DNA of 64,000 nucleotides from Cesiribacter sp964504565 (GCA_964504565.1 CAZDEY010000002.1:301466-365465); one strand, 5' to 3'; numbered from the stretch's first letter, positions 15,510-24,517 are shown. Program-made: numbers and translations. Notes: generated by a model not told the origin, from the letters alone.

Positions 15510-15593
15510 TGGTGGGGAGGGCAGGATTCGAACCTGCGAAGCCGAAGCAACGGATTTACAGTCCGTCCCATTTGACCGCTCTGGAACCTCCCC
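15510..15593 (-). tRNA. tRNA-Tyr (GTA)
   Basis: Acceptor strands GGGGAGG/CCTCCCC, anticodon stem-loop CGGACTGTAAATCCG with anticodon GTA, a long type II variable arm (GCTTCGGCTTC region), T-arm GCAGGTTCGAATCCTGC, discriminator A and an encoded CCA: 84 bases in all. It is preceded by no other tRNA and followed by its own terminator. Confidence 0.95.
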
Positions 15594-15663
15594 GTAATAG
15601 GGACTGCAAACCTAAGGTAAAATTTTTTAAAAGCTAACGGCCGGCCTATAATTTTTAAGGAAA

Positions 15664-17316
15664 TTATTTCTGGTACACTATTTCCCCGTCAATTATTGTA
15701 TAAAGCACTTGGGCGTTGCGGGTGGCTAAGGGTTCGGCCGTCATCAGGTCGGTATCTAAAATAACCAAATCGGCTAGTTTTCCCGCTTCCAAGCTTCCCC
15801 GATCCTTATCCTCAAAATTAGCGTAGGCTGCCCAAATTGTCATTCCCCTGAGTGCCTGTTCGCGCGTAAGCTTATTTTCGGGCTGGTAGCCGCCGCTGGG
15901 GTACTTCTCAGCATCTTGGCGGGCCGTAGCGGCGTAAAAGCCGTACAGTGGGTTAATATCTTCAATCGGGAAATCACTGCCTAGAGCTACCAAGCCGGCT
16001 TGCTGTAATAGATCCTGATAGGCGTAAGCCGTAGGTTCGCGTTCGCCCAAACGCTCTCCGGCCCAGTACATATCGGAGGTAGCGTGGGTTGGTTGTACAG
16101 AAGGAATTATACTAAAGCGGGAGAATTTATTCTGGTCGCCAATGGTAACTACCTGGGCGTGCTCAATGCGCCAGCGCTTATCGTTTTTCCCCTTTAATTC
16201 ATTCGCGTATATATCCAACACCAACCTATTAGCCGAGTCGCCTATGCAGTGGGTGTTCATCTGGAAGCCATTGGCGTTAAATTTAGCGGCCAGATCCTCC
16301 ATTTTTTGGGCTTCGGTCAGTAACAAGCCTACATTGTGCGGATCATCGGTGTAGGGCTGCAGGAGCAGGGCACCGCGGCTGCCCAATGCACCATCGCTAT
16401 ACACTTTAAATGACCTAACCGTAAGCCGATCTTTTAATAGCGGACCGTACTCAAAGTAGCGGGCCATGTTTTCGGTGGTGGGGTTCAGCATGGCGTACAC
16501 CCGCAGTTTTAGGTCGCCAGTTTGTTGCAAGGAGTCAATTAGGGCGATTGTAGCGTGCTCCAGGCCGGCATCGGCTACGGAGGTTAAGCCCACCGCTAGT
16601 AAATTATCCTGAGCGGTCTTTAAGCCCTGAATCTGCTGGTTTCGGCTAGCCTCCGGAATTACCTCACTTACCAGGTCTACGGCGTTATCAATAAGCAAAC
16701 CACTGGGCTGGCCATCAACCAATACTATTTTACCGCCGGCTATCTGGGTGCTGGCCGTTATACCGGCTTTTTCCAGGGCCAGTTTATTAGCTAAAGCAGC
16801 GTGACCATCAATCCGGGTTAGTATAACCGGTACATCGGGGTAAAGCTGGTTAAGCTCTTTATTGGTCGGAAAATCCTTACGCTCCCAGTCGTTCTGGTCC
16901 CAGCCCCGGCCGGTAAGCCAGGCTTGCTGCGGATAATTGGTTCGGTGAATTTGCAACCGATTTAGCACATCTTGCCAGGAGGTGGTACCTACCAGATTGG
17001 CCGACTGTAAACTTAGCCCGTAGCGGTAGTAGTGCCCGTGGGCGTCGTAGAAACCGGGATAAACCGATTTGCCCGCCAGATCGAAAACTGAATCGGACGA
17101 AAACTTAGCCTGGATATCGGCACTACTTCCGGTGCTGACAATTATATTGTTTTTTACGGCAATGGCCTCAGCTACGGTAAAGGCACTATCTATAGTGTAG
17201 ACTTTACCGTTGGTCAGGATAACATCAACGTTTTCCAGCTCGGAGGTTTCCGGTACCGAGGTACAGGCCGTGGCCAGAAGTACTGAGGAGAATAAAAGAG
17301 GGATGAAGGTTTTCAT
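15664..17316 (-). CDS. YtcJ-like amidohydrolase lipoprotein
   Basis: A 550-residue member of amidohydrolase family 3. After a lipoprotein signal (lipobox LATAC, Cys18) the protein has the beta-sandwich strand DVILTNGKVYTID, then the metal-binding motif GFYDAHGHYYRYG (His93, His95). Downstream are RIDGHAALAN, MNTHCIGDSANR and LGSDFPIEDINPLYGFY, and a C-terminal LADLVILDTD. It probably hydrolyses an amide- or imide-like substrate in the periplasm; the specificity is unknown. Its 3' end lies 70 bases from the tRNA-Tyr gene on the same strand. Confidence 0.88.
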   Translation of the reverse strand: MKTFIPLLFSSVLLATACTSVPETSELENVDVILTNGKVYTIDSAFTVAEAIAVKNNIIVSTGSSADIQAKFSSDSVFDLAGKSVYPGFYDAHGHYYRYGLSLQSANLVGTTSWQDVLNRLQIHRTNYPQQAWLTGRGWDQNDWERKDFPTNKELNQLYPDVPVILTRIDGHAALANKLALEKAGITASTQIAGGKIVLVDGQPSGLLIDNAVDLVSEVIPEASRNQQIQGLKTAQDNLLAVGLTSVADAGLEHATIALIDSLQQTGDLKLRVYAMLNPTTENMARYFEYGPLLKDRLTVRSFKVYSDGALGSRGALLLQPYTDDPHNVGLLLTEAQKMEDLAAKFNANGFQMNTHCIGDSANRLVLDIYANELKGKNDKRWRIEHAQVVTIGDQNKFSRFSIIPSVQPTHATSDMYWAGERLGEREPTAYAYQDLLQQAGLVALGSDFPIEDINPLYGFYAATARQDAEKYPSGGYQPENKLTREQALRGMTIWAAYANFEDKDRGSLEAGKLADLVILDTDLMTAEPLATRNAQVLYTIIDGEIVYQK

Positions 17317-17404
17317 GCCGGAAGATAGAGGGGAAAGCGGGAGAAAACCAAGTAAGCCGCCGGAAACTCAGGGTTGCCCTATTAATGGATGAAAATTTGG
17401 TTAC

Positions 17405-17911
17405 TTAAAATATCTTTTTTAGAAACTCTTTGGTCTGATCTTTTAGTAGTTGGGGCGTAATAGTATGGGTAAGCCCGGGAATAAGATGGTAGCTAAACGT
17501 TTGGCCCGGGTAGTGATTGGGCAGGTAGTTTAGGGTACTGGCCGGGGGTACGGTGGTATCTAATTCGCCCAGTATAAGCAATTGTTTACCAAATATTGGT
17601 AGGTTTCGGTAACCATTAGGTACGGGGTGGCGACTATCGATAAGCGGATGCACCAGGGCCGGGTTAAATAATAAAGCCGGAAGTTGTAAGGCATTAGATA
17701 AATAAAATGCGAGCCGCCCGCCCATACTGCTACCAATAAGAAAGTCGGGTTTTTCGGCCTCTATCCGTTTTTGTATAGTTGGTAAAATATTTTCCATTTG
17801 CGGGTAGGCATAAACGGGCGCTATGATTTTTAAATCAAGCTGTTCTAAAGCAGTTTTCTTTTCAGAAGTTAAACCAGGACTAGTATAGCCGTGGAGGTAG
17901 AAGGTTTTCAT
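17405..17911 (-). CDS. YqiA/YcfP-like alpha/beta-hydrolase (esterase)
   Basis: A small alpha/beta-hydrolase of 168 residues. The N-terminus MKTFYLHGYTSPG carries the oxyanion-hole HG motif, the nucleophile elbow is IGSSMGGRLA, and the catalytic Asp/His are likely in GELDTTVPP and GLTHTITP. I use the ATG at 17911 rather than a longer frame that would overlap the HNH gene. Proteins of this size group with YqiA esterases; physiological substrate unknown. Confidence 0.8.
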   Translation of the reverse strand: MKTFYLHGYTSPGLTSEKKTALEQLDLKIIAPVYAYPQMENILPTIQKRIEAEKPDFLIGSSMGGRLAFYLSNALQLPALLFNPALVHPLIDSRHPVPNGYRNLPIFGKQLLILGELDTTVPPASTLNYLPNHYPGQTFSYHLIPGLTHTITPQLLKDQTKEFLKKIF

Positions 17912-17915
17912 AGAT

Positions 17916-18890
17916 TTATTTGATAAAAATATGCTTCCGGTGGTAGGCAAGGTTAGTTTGAGAAGGATAGTGTTTGATTTCAGAAGGCAACAAAATTTGC
18001 TGTCCGGTAAACTGTTTTATTTGGTAAGGTGAAGTTGATAATTCGGTAAAATGAGGCGAAATCATTGTACGATAATCTTCATCAATAGATAGTAACCCTC
18101 GATCAAATGCGCGGTGAAGATTGGGACAAAGTGAAATTCCGTTCGGTGCGGTATCGTCATGACAAATACTCCACGGTTTTATATGACAACCATCAATCAT
18201 AGAAATATTTTCCGTGGCGATTATCCGTAAACCGGATATAGCGCATGTGTGTTGATACAGGTTGGAAATTACTTGTTTGAATGCTCCATCCCGGACGAAG
18301 GTCTCTTCTTCTAGTTCTTCTTTATTTAGTTGTTGCTGAATTTCCTGAAAGCGAGTTTGGTATTCTTCGGCGCTTTCATTTAGCATCTCATTTTGCAATT
18401 GAAAGAGATAGGGGGCGGTTGGCTGAACTAATGGATCAAAGCGACCTCCAAAGTAATACTCTAAAATCGTTAACCTTAAAATTTCTAAATTCTCTTTCAC
18501 TTCTAGGAGTTTAAAAAGATCCGTATCAAAACTTGCCCAGCCTACAGCATCTTTAAGTGCGGAAAAGCTTTTAATTGAATGGGATTTTGTGAGAGCCAGT
18601 TGATGCCCGGGCTTCACAACTAGGTGCCAGAAAGGTTCAGATTTTAAATGATAAAATGGAAGCGAAAAATTAGGTGTATGCGGAGTTGTTACGAGTAAAC
18701 GCCAGAAATCTTTAAATGTGCTGACTAATTGAGGGGTTATTTCTATACGGTTTTGTTTGATTACCCCCTGTTCAAATAGATGCAAAATACTTAGCAGGAG
18801 TATAGGCTTATGGGGTGCTCCACCAAAAGTATGTGCTCGGCGTAATTTAGCAAATTGCTTGGTATAGGCGAGGAGAGTTCCCAATGGCAT
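17916..18890 (-). CDS. HNH endonuclease with N-terminal ScoMcrA-like sulfur-binding-type domain
   Basis: About 324 residues in two domains. The N-terminal half (LRRAHTFGGAPHKPILLLSI near residue 20, then LPFYHLKSEPFWHLVV) matches the pattern I associate with the DNA sulfur-binding domain of ScoMcrA-type restriction enzymes. The C-terminal half is an HNH_2-type nuclease: CAISGLRII, DGCHIKPWSICHDD, NGISLCPNLHRAFDRGLL. Known SBD-HNH enzymes cut phosphorothioate-modified DNA, so this may be an orphan type IV restriction enzyme. No dnd genes are present here. The start is the ATG at 18890; a TTG two codons upstream is possible. The end lies 4 bases from the downstream esterase. Confidence 0.72.
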   Translation of the reverse strand: MPLGTLLAYTKQFAKLRRAHTFGGAPHKPILLLSILHLFEQGVIKQNRIEITPQLVSTFKDFWRLLVTTPHTPNFSLPFYHLKSEPFWHLVVKPGHQLALTKSHSIKSFSALKDAVGWASFDTDLFKLLEVKENLEILRLTILEYYFGGRFDPLVQPTAPYLFQLQNEMLNESAEEYQTRFQEIQQQLNKEELEEETFVRDGAFKQVISNLYQHTCAISGLRIIATENISMIDGCHIKPWSICHDDTAPNGISLCPNLHRAFDRGLLSIDEDYRTMISPHFTELSTSPYQIKQFTGQQILLPSEIKHYPSQTNLAYHRKHIFIK

Positions 18891-18896
18891 AGACAA

Positions 18897-19233
18897 AATT
18901 ACAATAATATCATTTATTGAAATTAATATTCATCTCTATTGCAACAATTTCGTACCAAATACCCTCACGGTTCTTATTGTAGACCCTAAGTATAAATTAG
19001 CGACATTTTAAAATTGACCTTTAAAATAGCTCAGAAACACAACCTCCCCTTAATTTTTCCCCATCTCAATTACTCATCATAGCTACTATAAAGCCCTATA
19101 CTAATTCTACCCAGCCTTAAAAATCATTAGGATTCTAAGTTTAATTGTTATTCCTTCTTTGCCCACTTATCATCCCGACAAAAAAATTAATAAATCGTTA
19201 ATTCGTGTTATGTTATTTTAATTTGCAATACTA
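18897..19233. other. AT-rich intergenic region
   Basis: About 340 AT-rich bases lie between the divergent HNH and lipoprotein genes. I see no small ORF with convincing codon use, no terminator and no known riboswitch; only the promoter at 19234-19264 next to it is supported. Confidence 0.5.
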
Positions 19234-19264
19234 TTGCGGCTAGTTAGCGGTATTTCTATATTTG
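19234..19264 (+). promoter_or_regulatory. Bacteroidota promoter of the lipoprotein pair
   Basis: TTG (19234-19236), 20 bases, then TATATTTG (19257-19264): an exact match to the TTG-N19-21-TAnnTTTG housekeeping promoter, 23 bases before the ATG at 19288. Confidence 0.7.
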
Positions 19265-19287
19265 AATATACCCAACCGATTGTATGT

Positions 19288-19836
19288 ATGAAGAAACTCA
19301 TAATTTTCTGCCTGGCGGTTCTGGCTTTAGCATCCTGCGATGACGACGATTTAGGCCCGAATAACCCTAATGTGGTTGCCGATGAAAACCTGATTGAGCT
19401 TGAAGAATTGGTGTTGCTGGTTACTATTCAGAATGCCAACGGGCAGTACCTGGCCGTTCAATCCATAGATTCCCTGGCTATTTACGTAAATAATCAGTTT
19501 TGGGCTAAACCGGCCTCCGAACCGCTGAACCTTGACGGTATTGAAACGGAAGCAGTAAACGGCTTACCGTATTCTGAGGAGCCACTAAGCTACCTGGTGC
19601 TGGCCGAACAAACTACTACCGATTATAACTTTGAGACCGCCGGAGAGTACGCCGACTACCTTACTTCTTCGCTGGTATTAGAACCGGGCGATTACGTGGT
19701 TTACCTAGACTCTCTTACCATAACTTTAGCCGATGGTACTACGCAAACCTACTACCCCCGATTGTACAAGGTTATTAGCGTTCAGGAAAATAAACGAAGT
19801 GTTTACGTAGGAGAATTTACCCTAACCCTTAACTAA
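19288..19836 (+). CDS. hypothetical lipoprotein, 182 aa
   Basis: Unknown family. A lipoprotein signal ends at ALASC (Cys16), followed by an Asp-rich segment (CDDDDLG), a common surface-export signal in Bacteroidota lipoproteins. The rest is rich in beta-strand-like alternation and acidic residues (TITLADGTTQTYYPRLYKV). I start it at the ATG at 19288, which gives a standard signal peptide. It is 2 bases upstream of a second lipoprotein gene and shares its promoter. Confidence 0.72.
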   Translation: MKKLIIFCLAVLALASCDDDDLGPNNPNVVADENLIELEELVLLVTIQNANGQYLAVQSIDSLAIYVNNQFWAKPASEPLNLDGIETEAVNGLPYSEEPLSYLVLAEQTTTDYNFETAGEYADYLTSSLVLEPGDYVVYLDSLTITLADGTTQTYYPRLYKVISVQENKRSVYVGEFTLTLN

Positions 19837-19838
19837 CC

Positions 19839-20189
19839 ATGAAATATTCTCTACTTCTAGCTATTTTATTTACGCTGAGTTTGCAGTCGTGCTACGACCC
19901 CGGGGACATTAGGGTGCGCAACAGCATTTCTAACGTAGAAATTACCAGCGTTAAGTGGGGCGATCATACCCTAAGTTATTCCCTGCTGCCGGGCCAAACC
20001 TCGCAGGAGCAAACTATACGGAAGAGCGATGAAAAATTACCGGCAACGCATAGGGTTACGTTTATAATGCGAGCCAACGGTAAAATGGTTTATTTAGAAA
20101 CCGAGGAAGAATTTAGCCTGGATCAGGATGAAGATTTACTAATAATTCTGGATGATGAAACCCAAGTGTATAATTCTAATTCAGATTAA
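19839..20189 (+). CDS. hypothetical lipoprotein, 116 aa
   Basis: Unknown small lipoprotein: signal peptide with lipobox SLQSC (Cys17), then a compact beta-rich domain (ISNVEITSVKWGDHTLSYSLLPGQTS) that could be an immunoglobulin-like fold, ending in an acidic tail. It is co-transcribed with the preceding lipoprotein and closed by a terminator at 20219-20249. Confidence 0.7.
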   Translation: MKYSLLLAILFTLSLQSCYDPGDIRVRNSISNVEITSVKWGDHTLSYSLLPGQTSQEQTIRKSDEKLPATHRVTFIMRANGKMVYLETEEEFSLDQDEDLLIILDDETQVYNSNSD

Positions 20190-20218
20190 ATAATAGTTGG
20201 TTAAAGTTGGAAAACACG

Positions 20219-20249
20219 AAAGCTGCAGCTAATAGCCTGCAGTTTTTTT
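20219..20249 (+). terminator. intrinsic terminator of the lipoprotein pair
   Basis: CTGCAG (20223-20228) pairs with CTGCAG (20237-20242) around an 8-base loop; flanking A/T pairs extend the stem, and seven T residues follow. Confidence 0.75.
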
Positions 20250-20251
20250 GT

Positions 20252-20956
20252 TTATCGCAGTAGGGTTTCGTATACCCTCTTAATTCTACCCGGTGAGGCA
20301 CCCAACCTGAAGAGTGAAAAAGCTGCCAGGTTGGCTACGTTTACCCGCATATAACTATTCTTACTGTATTTTCGGGCTGAAACTAAAATCTTTTTGGGAA
20401 TATGGTGGTAACCGTAGGTAGGTTCCAAACGCTTTACCAGCTCAAAATCTTCCATAATTACCCATTGCTCATTATAACCGCCGGCGGCTTTAAAAACCTC
20501 TCGGTCAATAAATAAGGACTGATCGCCACCACCACTAACCCCGGTTTTAAATCCGGAGAAGTAGGTGTTAATCCTAATAAGTTTATTATTGACCGGGGTT
20601 AGTACCATTTGGAAACAGCCCAGCTTATGCCCTTGCTCTGCCGCCTTACGAATGTGGCTAAGGTAGCTGGCCGGCGGCCACCCATCGGCATGTAGAAAGT
20701 AGAAGATATCGCCGCTGGCATGCTTAGCGCCCAAATTCATCTGTACAGCCCGGCCTGATTTTTCGGCCTTACGTACCTTAATATCCTCAATTTGGTTAAG
20801 CAGGTTGTAGGTACCGTCGGTGCTGCCGCCGTCAACCAGTATAATTTCCGAGTGCTCATCGGCGCAGCGAAGCAGGTGCGCTACCAGCGGTTTTATAGTT
20901 TCGTACTCGTTAAGTACCGGAATAATAGTGCTGATTTTTAGCGGGCTATTGCTCAT
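20252..20956 (-). CDS. family 2 glycosyltransferase, TIGR04283-like
   Basis: A 234-residue GT-A glycosyltransferase. It shows the N-terminal donor-binding start ISTIIPVLNEYETI, the DxD-type EIILVDGGSTDGT and FLHADGWPP, the acceptor segment SGGGDQSLFIDREVF, and the C-terminal MEDFELVKRL. The FLHADxxPP and GGGDQSLF elements resemble TIGR04283, named after an arsenosugar-linked family; that link is not supported by neighbours here. It overlaps the upstream DUF547 gene by 11 bases. Confidence 0.82.
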   Translation of the reverse strand: MSNSPLKISTIIPVLNEYETIKPLVAHLLRCADEHSEIILVDGGSTDGTYNLLNQIEDIKVRKAEKSGRAVQMNLGAKHASGDIFYFLHADGWPPASYLSHIRKAAEQGHKLGCFQMVLTPVNNKLIRINTYFSGFKTGVSGGGDQSLFIDREVFKAAGGYNEQWVIMEDFELVKRLEPTYGYHHIPKKILVSARKYSKNSYMRVNVANLAAFSLFRLGASPGRIKRVYETLLR

Positions 20957-21722
20957 TCAGGCTCCAATCGTATTCCATATAGCTAATTTTGGCCGAAGGC
21001 TGAATTTTAACTTGGCTATACTTATTCAAATACTCGGTAAGGCTGCCGTTTTCAGTAAAATCGCCGGTGAACCAATTAAAGATTTTCGAAAGTTCGGCTG
21101 AGTTAGCCTTTATCTGGTTGCGCTTAGGGTCATTTATAAAGGCTGCGGCTTGTTCGTTAAGTTGCTTATCCAAGTTTTCGGCGGTAAATGCCTCGTTGCG
21201 CAGCAGCGGGCAGGAGAAGGAGGCGCAATTAATAGCAAAGTGGATACGCGGTTCGTTGAACTGTTTCCTGAGTATATCGTGCTCAATTTGGTCCAGGCTG
21301 CTTTCTTCACCGCCAATTTTAAAGAATTTTTTGTGCCAAACCGTATTTATGCCGGGAATTTTAAGAGTAGGGTGCAGATCCTGAATGCTTTTCAGTGGGT
21401 AGTTATCAACAATTAACTTAACGGTGAAAGCATTGTAAGCATTTATCCAGTAGGCTAGTTGTTCCTCTCGGGTCCAGGTGGCGGGGTCGGGCGGGGTATT
21501 GCTTATTTTATTTAGATAGGTATTTAATTCTTCCCGATCATCCAGAAAACCCTGGTAATTAACCATGCCTTCCGAGTCTACGTGCTGCTGCAGTAACCCA
21601 TTCCAGATTTGGTGCGAAGGTGGTTTGGTGCCGCTAGCCGCCGGAATAGGCGTAGAGTTACAACCGAGTATAGTCAGTAGAAATATGGTTAAAGTCGTGG
21701 TTATTCTTAGTTGAAAATTCAT
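20946..21722 (-). CDS. DUF547 lipoprotein
   Basis: A 258-residue lipoprotein (lipobox TILGC, Cys21) with the DUF547 core: YWINAYNAFTVKLIVDNYP near residue 92, HFAINCASFSCPLL near residue 158 and IFNWFTGDF. The conserved Cys and His suggest a papain-like or transglutaminase-like fold; function is unknown. It is translationally coupled to the glycosyltransferase gene, a pairing I would read as envelope related. Confidence 0.85.
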   Translation of the reverse strand: MNFQLRITTTLTIFLLTILGCNSTPIPAASGTKPPSHQIWNGLLQQHVDSEGMVNYQGFLDDREELNTYLNKISNTPPDPATWTREEQLAYWINAYNAFTVKLIVDNYPLKSIQDLHPTLKIPGINTVWHKKFFKIGGEESSLDQIEHDILRKQFNEPRIHFAINCASFSCPLLRNEAFTAENLDKQLNEQAAAFINDPKRNQIKANSAELSKIFNWFTGDFTENGSLTEYLNKYSQVKIQPSAKISYMEYDWSLNEQ

Positions 21723-22126
21723 AATTAGCTATATCTACGGAGTTTAGGGCAAATTGTATTTCCCCTTCGCAGTAAAGTACAGAAAAGTATTTAAAGATAT
21801 ATACTTAAGAGTAGGCTCAATTCTATAAACTAACTAGCTGCTATTTCATAGATAGATTATTTCGTTTCAATCACAACTTTAAGCTAACCATTGCGGCCAA
21901 GAGGGCCCCGCAATTATAGGTCACGCGGACGGCTAGTCACGCCGACAGGCAAAACGACGGAAACAAGGGCTAGGCGGAACCTGGTAGGGAAGGAGATGTT
22001 TTTGTTTTAGAACTTCATAACTAGAGTAATTAAAGTTAGTGCAGATTATCAAAAGGTTGGCGTGCTAGAGTCTTAATACTTATATCTTAATACTTAAGAC
22101 CATAACCTATACCCTAATGGAAATAT
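21723..22126. other. intergenic region with a structured GC-rich patch
   Basis: No convincing ORF. At 21890-21914 ATTGCGG and CCGCAAT enclose a GGCC/GGCC inner pairing, and at 21920-21951 two 16-base units beginning GTCACGC are tandemly arranged (12 of 16 identical). The patch is GC-rich in an AT-rich surround. Near 22070-22105 there are TAAGACC/CTTAATAC iterations like the dispersed repeats at 428 and 7520. Confidence 0.5.
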
Positions 22127-22158
22127 AAAAAAAGGCCGCTAATAAATTTTAGCGGCCT
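22127..22158 (-). terminator. intrinsic terminator of the DPP III-like gene
   Basis: On the minus strand an 8-bp perfect stem, GGCCGCTA/TAGCGGCC (22134-22157), is followed by seven T residues, 20 bases after the stop codon. Confidence 0.92.
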
Positions 22159-22177
22159 GATTAGTGAGTTAGGGAAT

Positions 22178-23863
22178 CTACAATCCCAGAACTTTAACCC
22201 CTTGCTCAAAGGTAACATCCACGGGAATATTATTTTCCGCCAGACGATCCAGATCAGCTTGTAACTGTTCAGTAATTACTCCTTTGTCCGCTACTAAGCG
22301 GGCCACGCCGGCGTAGTTGCCGTCGCCCTGCAGCACCAGTATATCGCGGCTAAGGTCGTTCATAGCCTGCTGCATTTTATCGTAGTTTACCCGGTAGGTA
22401 CCGCTGGCCTCATCGCGGGTAAAGGCACCCTTATCGGCAAAATAGTTAAAGCGAATCATATTGGCTTTGCCGTGGGCACTGCTGGCTCCAAAACGCACAC
22501 TCCGAAAAATAGACGCTAAAAAGGTAGTATAATAGTCTTTAAGCTCGCCGGTTAGCTCACCTTTACCGTGTAGTTGGGTAACCATATATAACCCCAGAAG
22601 ATCGGCTTTACCTTCTTCCAGGGCCGAGGCGTGTTCTTTAAGGTTCTCCCGCACGGTACCTTCTCCGCTAATAGTATTTTTAATGCCCAGGCCGTGCGCC
22701 ACTTCGTGAAACATGGTATTAGCAAAGAAGGCATCAAAAGTTATATGCCGGCGCTGGTCTTCGGCAATTAGTACCTCGGAAATCGGCACTAGTATTTTAT
22801 CAAACTTAGCGCGCATAGCGTTTTTTAGCTGTAAACGACGGGTGCCTTTCTTAAGCTGAACTTCCTCATCGTTAGGCAGATTTATGGCTATGGTCTTAGA
22901 GCCGCTATTACAATCACCAGCGTAGTATACCACATCGTAAGCATTCAGGTCGGCGTCGGAGCCGGGCATTTCCTGTTTGTACCTGGCCTCTACCGGTAGG
23001 TTTTTTTGCAATTCCGGAAGGAAAGCTGCGTACTTAGCCAGGCGGGCACTCCAATCCATATCCTTAATAAGCACATAGCCTTCGTGGGCAGCTTTATAAC
23101 CGAATAGCTGGTCTTCGTAGGTTTCTATGGGGCCAATAACTACATCAATCTGGTTATCTTTCATGTCCATCCAGGCCATATCGCTGGCTTGGTAGTTATC
23201 ATCTAGCAAGGCGTTTGCCCGTAATTCCAGGTACTTCTTAAAGCCTGGGTCCTCGGCTAGGGCAGCTGCTTGGTTCAGTAAATCGCTGGCTCGTTTAACT
23301 TGTTCGCCAAAGGCTTTGTGGTACGGAACGCTGGTTAACTTGCCGTCTTCATCGCGACGGATTAACGTGTACTGGCTGGTTTTATCCGGCAAGTTAGCGG
23401 CCTCAAACTCTTCTTTGGTAATATTGGCCGGATAGAAATTGGCGCCTTCCGGTTTGGGGCCTTCTCCGGCTATAAAAGGTTCGTTCCCGTTAAGCCTATC
23501 CCAGGGTCCGTAATTTATTTGAATATAGCGTTTCAGCGAATCGCTCATGGGCAGGCTCATTAATAAATCGCGTTTGCCGTAGGCCTGGTACCAAAAAATT
23601 TCATCCATAATATCGGCTGCCTCAATTAGCAGGGGAATCATTCTTTTTTGGTTGGCACTCAGCTTACTCATATCGGCCGTTAACTGCACTGAGGTATATT
23701 TACCTAAAGCATCGGCCAGATTTACCGACGGCCTAACCCGGTTAATATCGACGGTATCTACGGCTAATTTTTCGCTTTCGGAACCAGTTTGGCTGCTTTG
23801 GCAACCGGCTACTAATAACGAAGCGGAAGCAAAACCCAACCCTAGAATTTTGGAGAATTTCAT
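22178..23863 (-). CDS. DPP III (M49)-like zinc hydrolase lipoprotein
   Basis: A 561-residue metallohydrolase with lipoprotein signal (LLVAGC, Cys21). The zinc site is HEVAH (386-390) with the second-helix EEGKAD (416-421). This is the shortened HExxH version of the HExxGH motif of dipeptidyl peptidase III, seen in the bacterial relatives often labelled Zn-dependent hydrolase. Likely an envelope peptidase. I place the start at the ATG at 23863; the longer frame would add 50 residues of unrelated hydrophobic sequence that overlaps the upstream intergenic region. Upstream, the Gre-like gene is divergent. Confidence 0.85.
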   Translation of the reverse strand: MKFSKILGLGFASASLLVAGCQSSQTGSESEKLAVDTVDINRVRPSVNLADALGKYTSVQLTADMSKLSANQKRMIPLLIEAADIMDEIFWYQAYGKRDLLMSLPMSDSLKRYIQINYGPWDRLNGNEPFIAGEGPKPEGANFYPANITKEEFEAANLPDKTSQYTLIRRDEDGKLTSVPYHKAFGEQVKRASDLLNQAAALAEDPGFKKYLELRANALLDDNYQASDMAWMDMKDNQIDVVIGPIETYEDQLFGYKAAHEGYVLIKDMDWSARLAKYAAFLPELQKNLPVEARYKQEMPGSDADLNAYDVVYYAGDCNSGSKTIAINLPNDEEVQLKKGTRRLQLKNAMRAKFDKILVPISEVLIAEDQRRHITFDAFFANTMFHEVAHGLGIKNTISGEGTVRENLKEHASALEEGKADLLGLYMVTQLHGKGELTGELKDYYTTFLASIFRSVRFGASSAHGKANMIRFNYFADKGAFTRDEASGTYRVNYDKMQQAMNDLSRDILVLQGDGNYAGVARLVADKGVITEQLQADLDRLAENNIPVDVTFEQGVKVLGL

Positions 23864-23981
23864 ATAAAATATAGCATTAAAACTAACGGAAAAATACAGC
23901 AATAAAATAGTTAATAAAAATATCAACCAATTTCTGTTATTCACGTAAAGATGCAGCATTATAACCGCATATTTCACTCCA

Positions 23982-24440
23982 ATGAATACAGATACTAAAG
24001 GACTTAAACTCAACCTGCTGAATTATTGTATTGAAAAGCAGCAGAGCATGGTTGATACCGCCCGGGAAGCTATGCTGAATATGCAGGAAAGTGCTATTTC
24101 GGAACGCAGCCACGAAGACCTTACCGATAGCTTTACCGCCCAGTGCCAGAACGACCATAGTATGTACGCCCGCCGTATGCACGAGGCTAACGGGGTGCTT
24201 ACCATTTTAGAACGGGCCAAGGGTATTCAAAGTGGCAATACCGTAGGCTTCGGCTCGCTGGTTATTACCGATAAAATGAATTTCTTTATTGCCGCCAGTG
24301 TAGGTAAGTTTGATCTGGAAGGCAGCGACTACTTTATAATTTCTGCCCAAACCCCAATCTATCAGGCTATGGAAGGCAAAACCATCGGCGATTCGTTTAG
24401 CTTCAGAAATCAAAAATATACTATAAAGGAAGTGGTATAA
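23982..24440 (+). CDS. GreA/GreB-like transcription elongation factor family protein
   Basis: A 152-residue protein with a helical N-terminal half carrying several acidic residues (residues 1-80), and a C-terminal FKBP-like beta domain (GNTVGFGSLVITDKMNFFIAASVGKF, then TPIYQAMEGKTIGDSFSF). The PIYQAMEGKTIGDSF stretch corresponds to the GreA C-terminal PLGxALxGKxxGD motif. The tip Asp-Glu pair of true Gre factors cannot be identified with certainty, so it may bind RNA polymerase without classic cleavage activity. In databases such proteins are sometimes mislabelled 3-oxoacyl-ACP synthase. Confidence 0.75.
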   Translation: MNTDTKGLKLNLLNYCIEKQQSMVDTAREAMLNMQESAISERSHEDLTDSFTAQCQNDHSMYARRMHEANGVLTILERAKGIQSGNTVGFGSLVITDKMNFFIAASVGKFDLEGSDYFIISAQTPIYQAMEGKTIGDSFSFRNQKYTIKEVV

Positions 24441-24492
24441 GAATTAAGAGTTAATTTTTAGTGCTTGTTCAACCTAAATTATAACTCAAAAT

Positions 24493-24517
24493 TAAGCAGC
24501 TTTAGGCTGCTTTTTTT
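24493..24517 (+). terminator. intrinsic terminator of the Gre-like gene
   Basis: AGCAGC (24495-24500) and GCTGCT (24506-24511) form a stem with a 5-base loop, followed by seven T residues. The T-run overlaps the stop codon of the convergent phosphatase gene. Confidence 0.85.

Noticed and set aside
20252..20956. Arsenosugar biosynthesis role for the glycosyltransferase
   Set aside because: The family name suggests it, but no arsenic-related genes are nearby.
23864..24013. N-terminal extension of the DPP III-like protein
   Set aside because: The lipoprotein signal peptide begins at the ATG at 23863; the extension has no family character.
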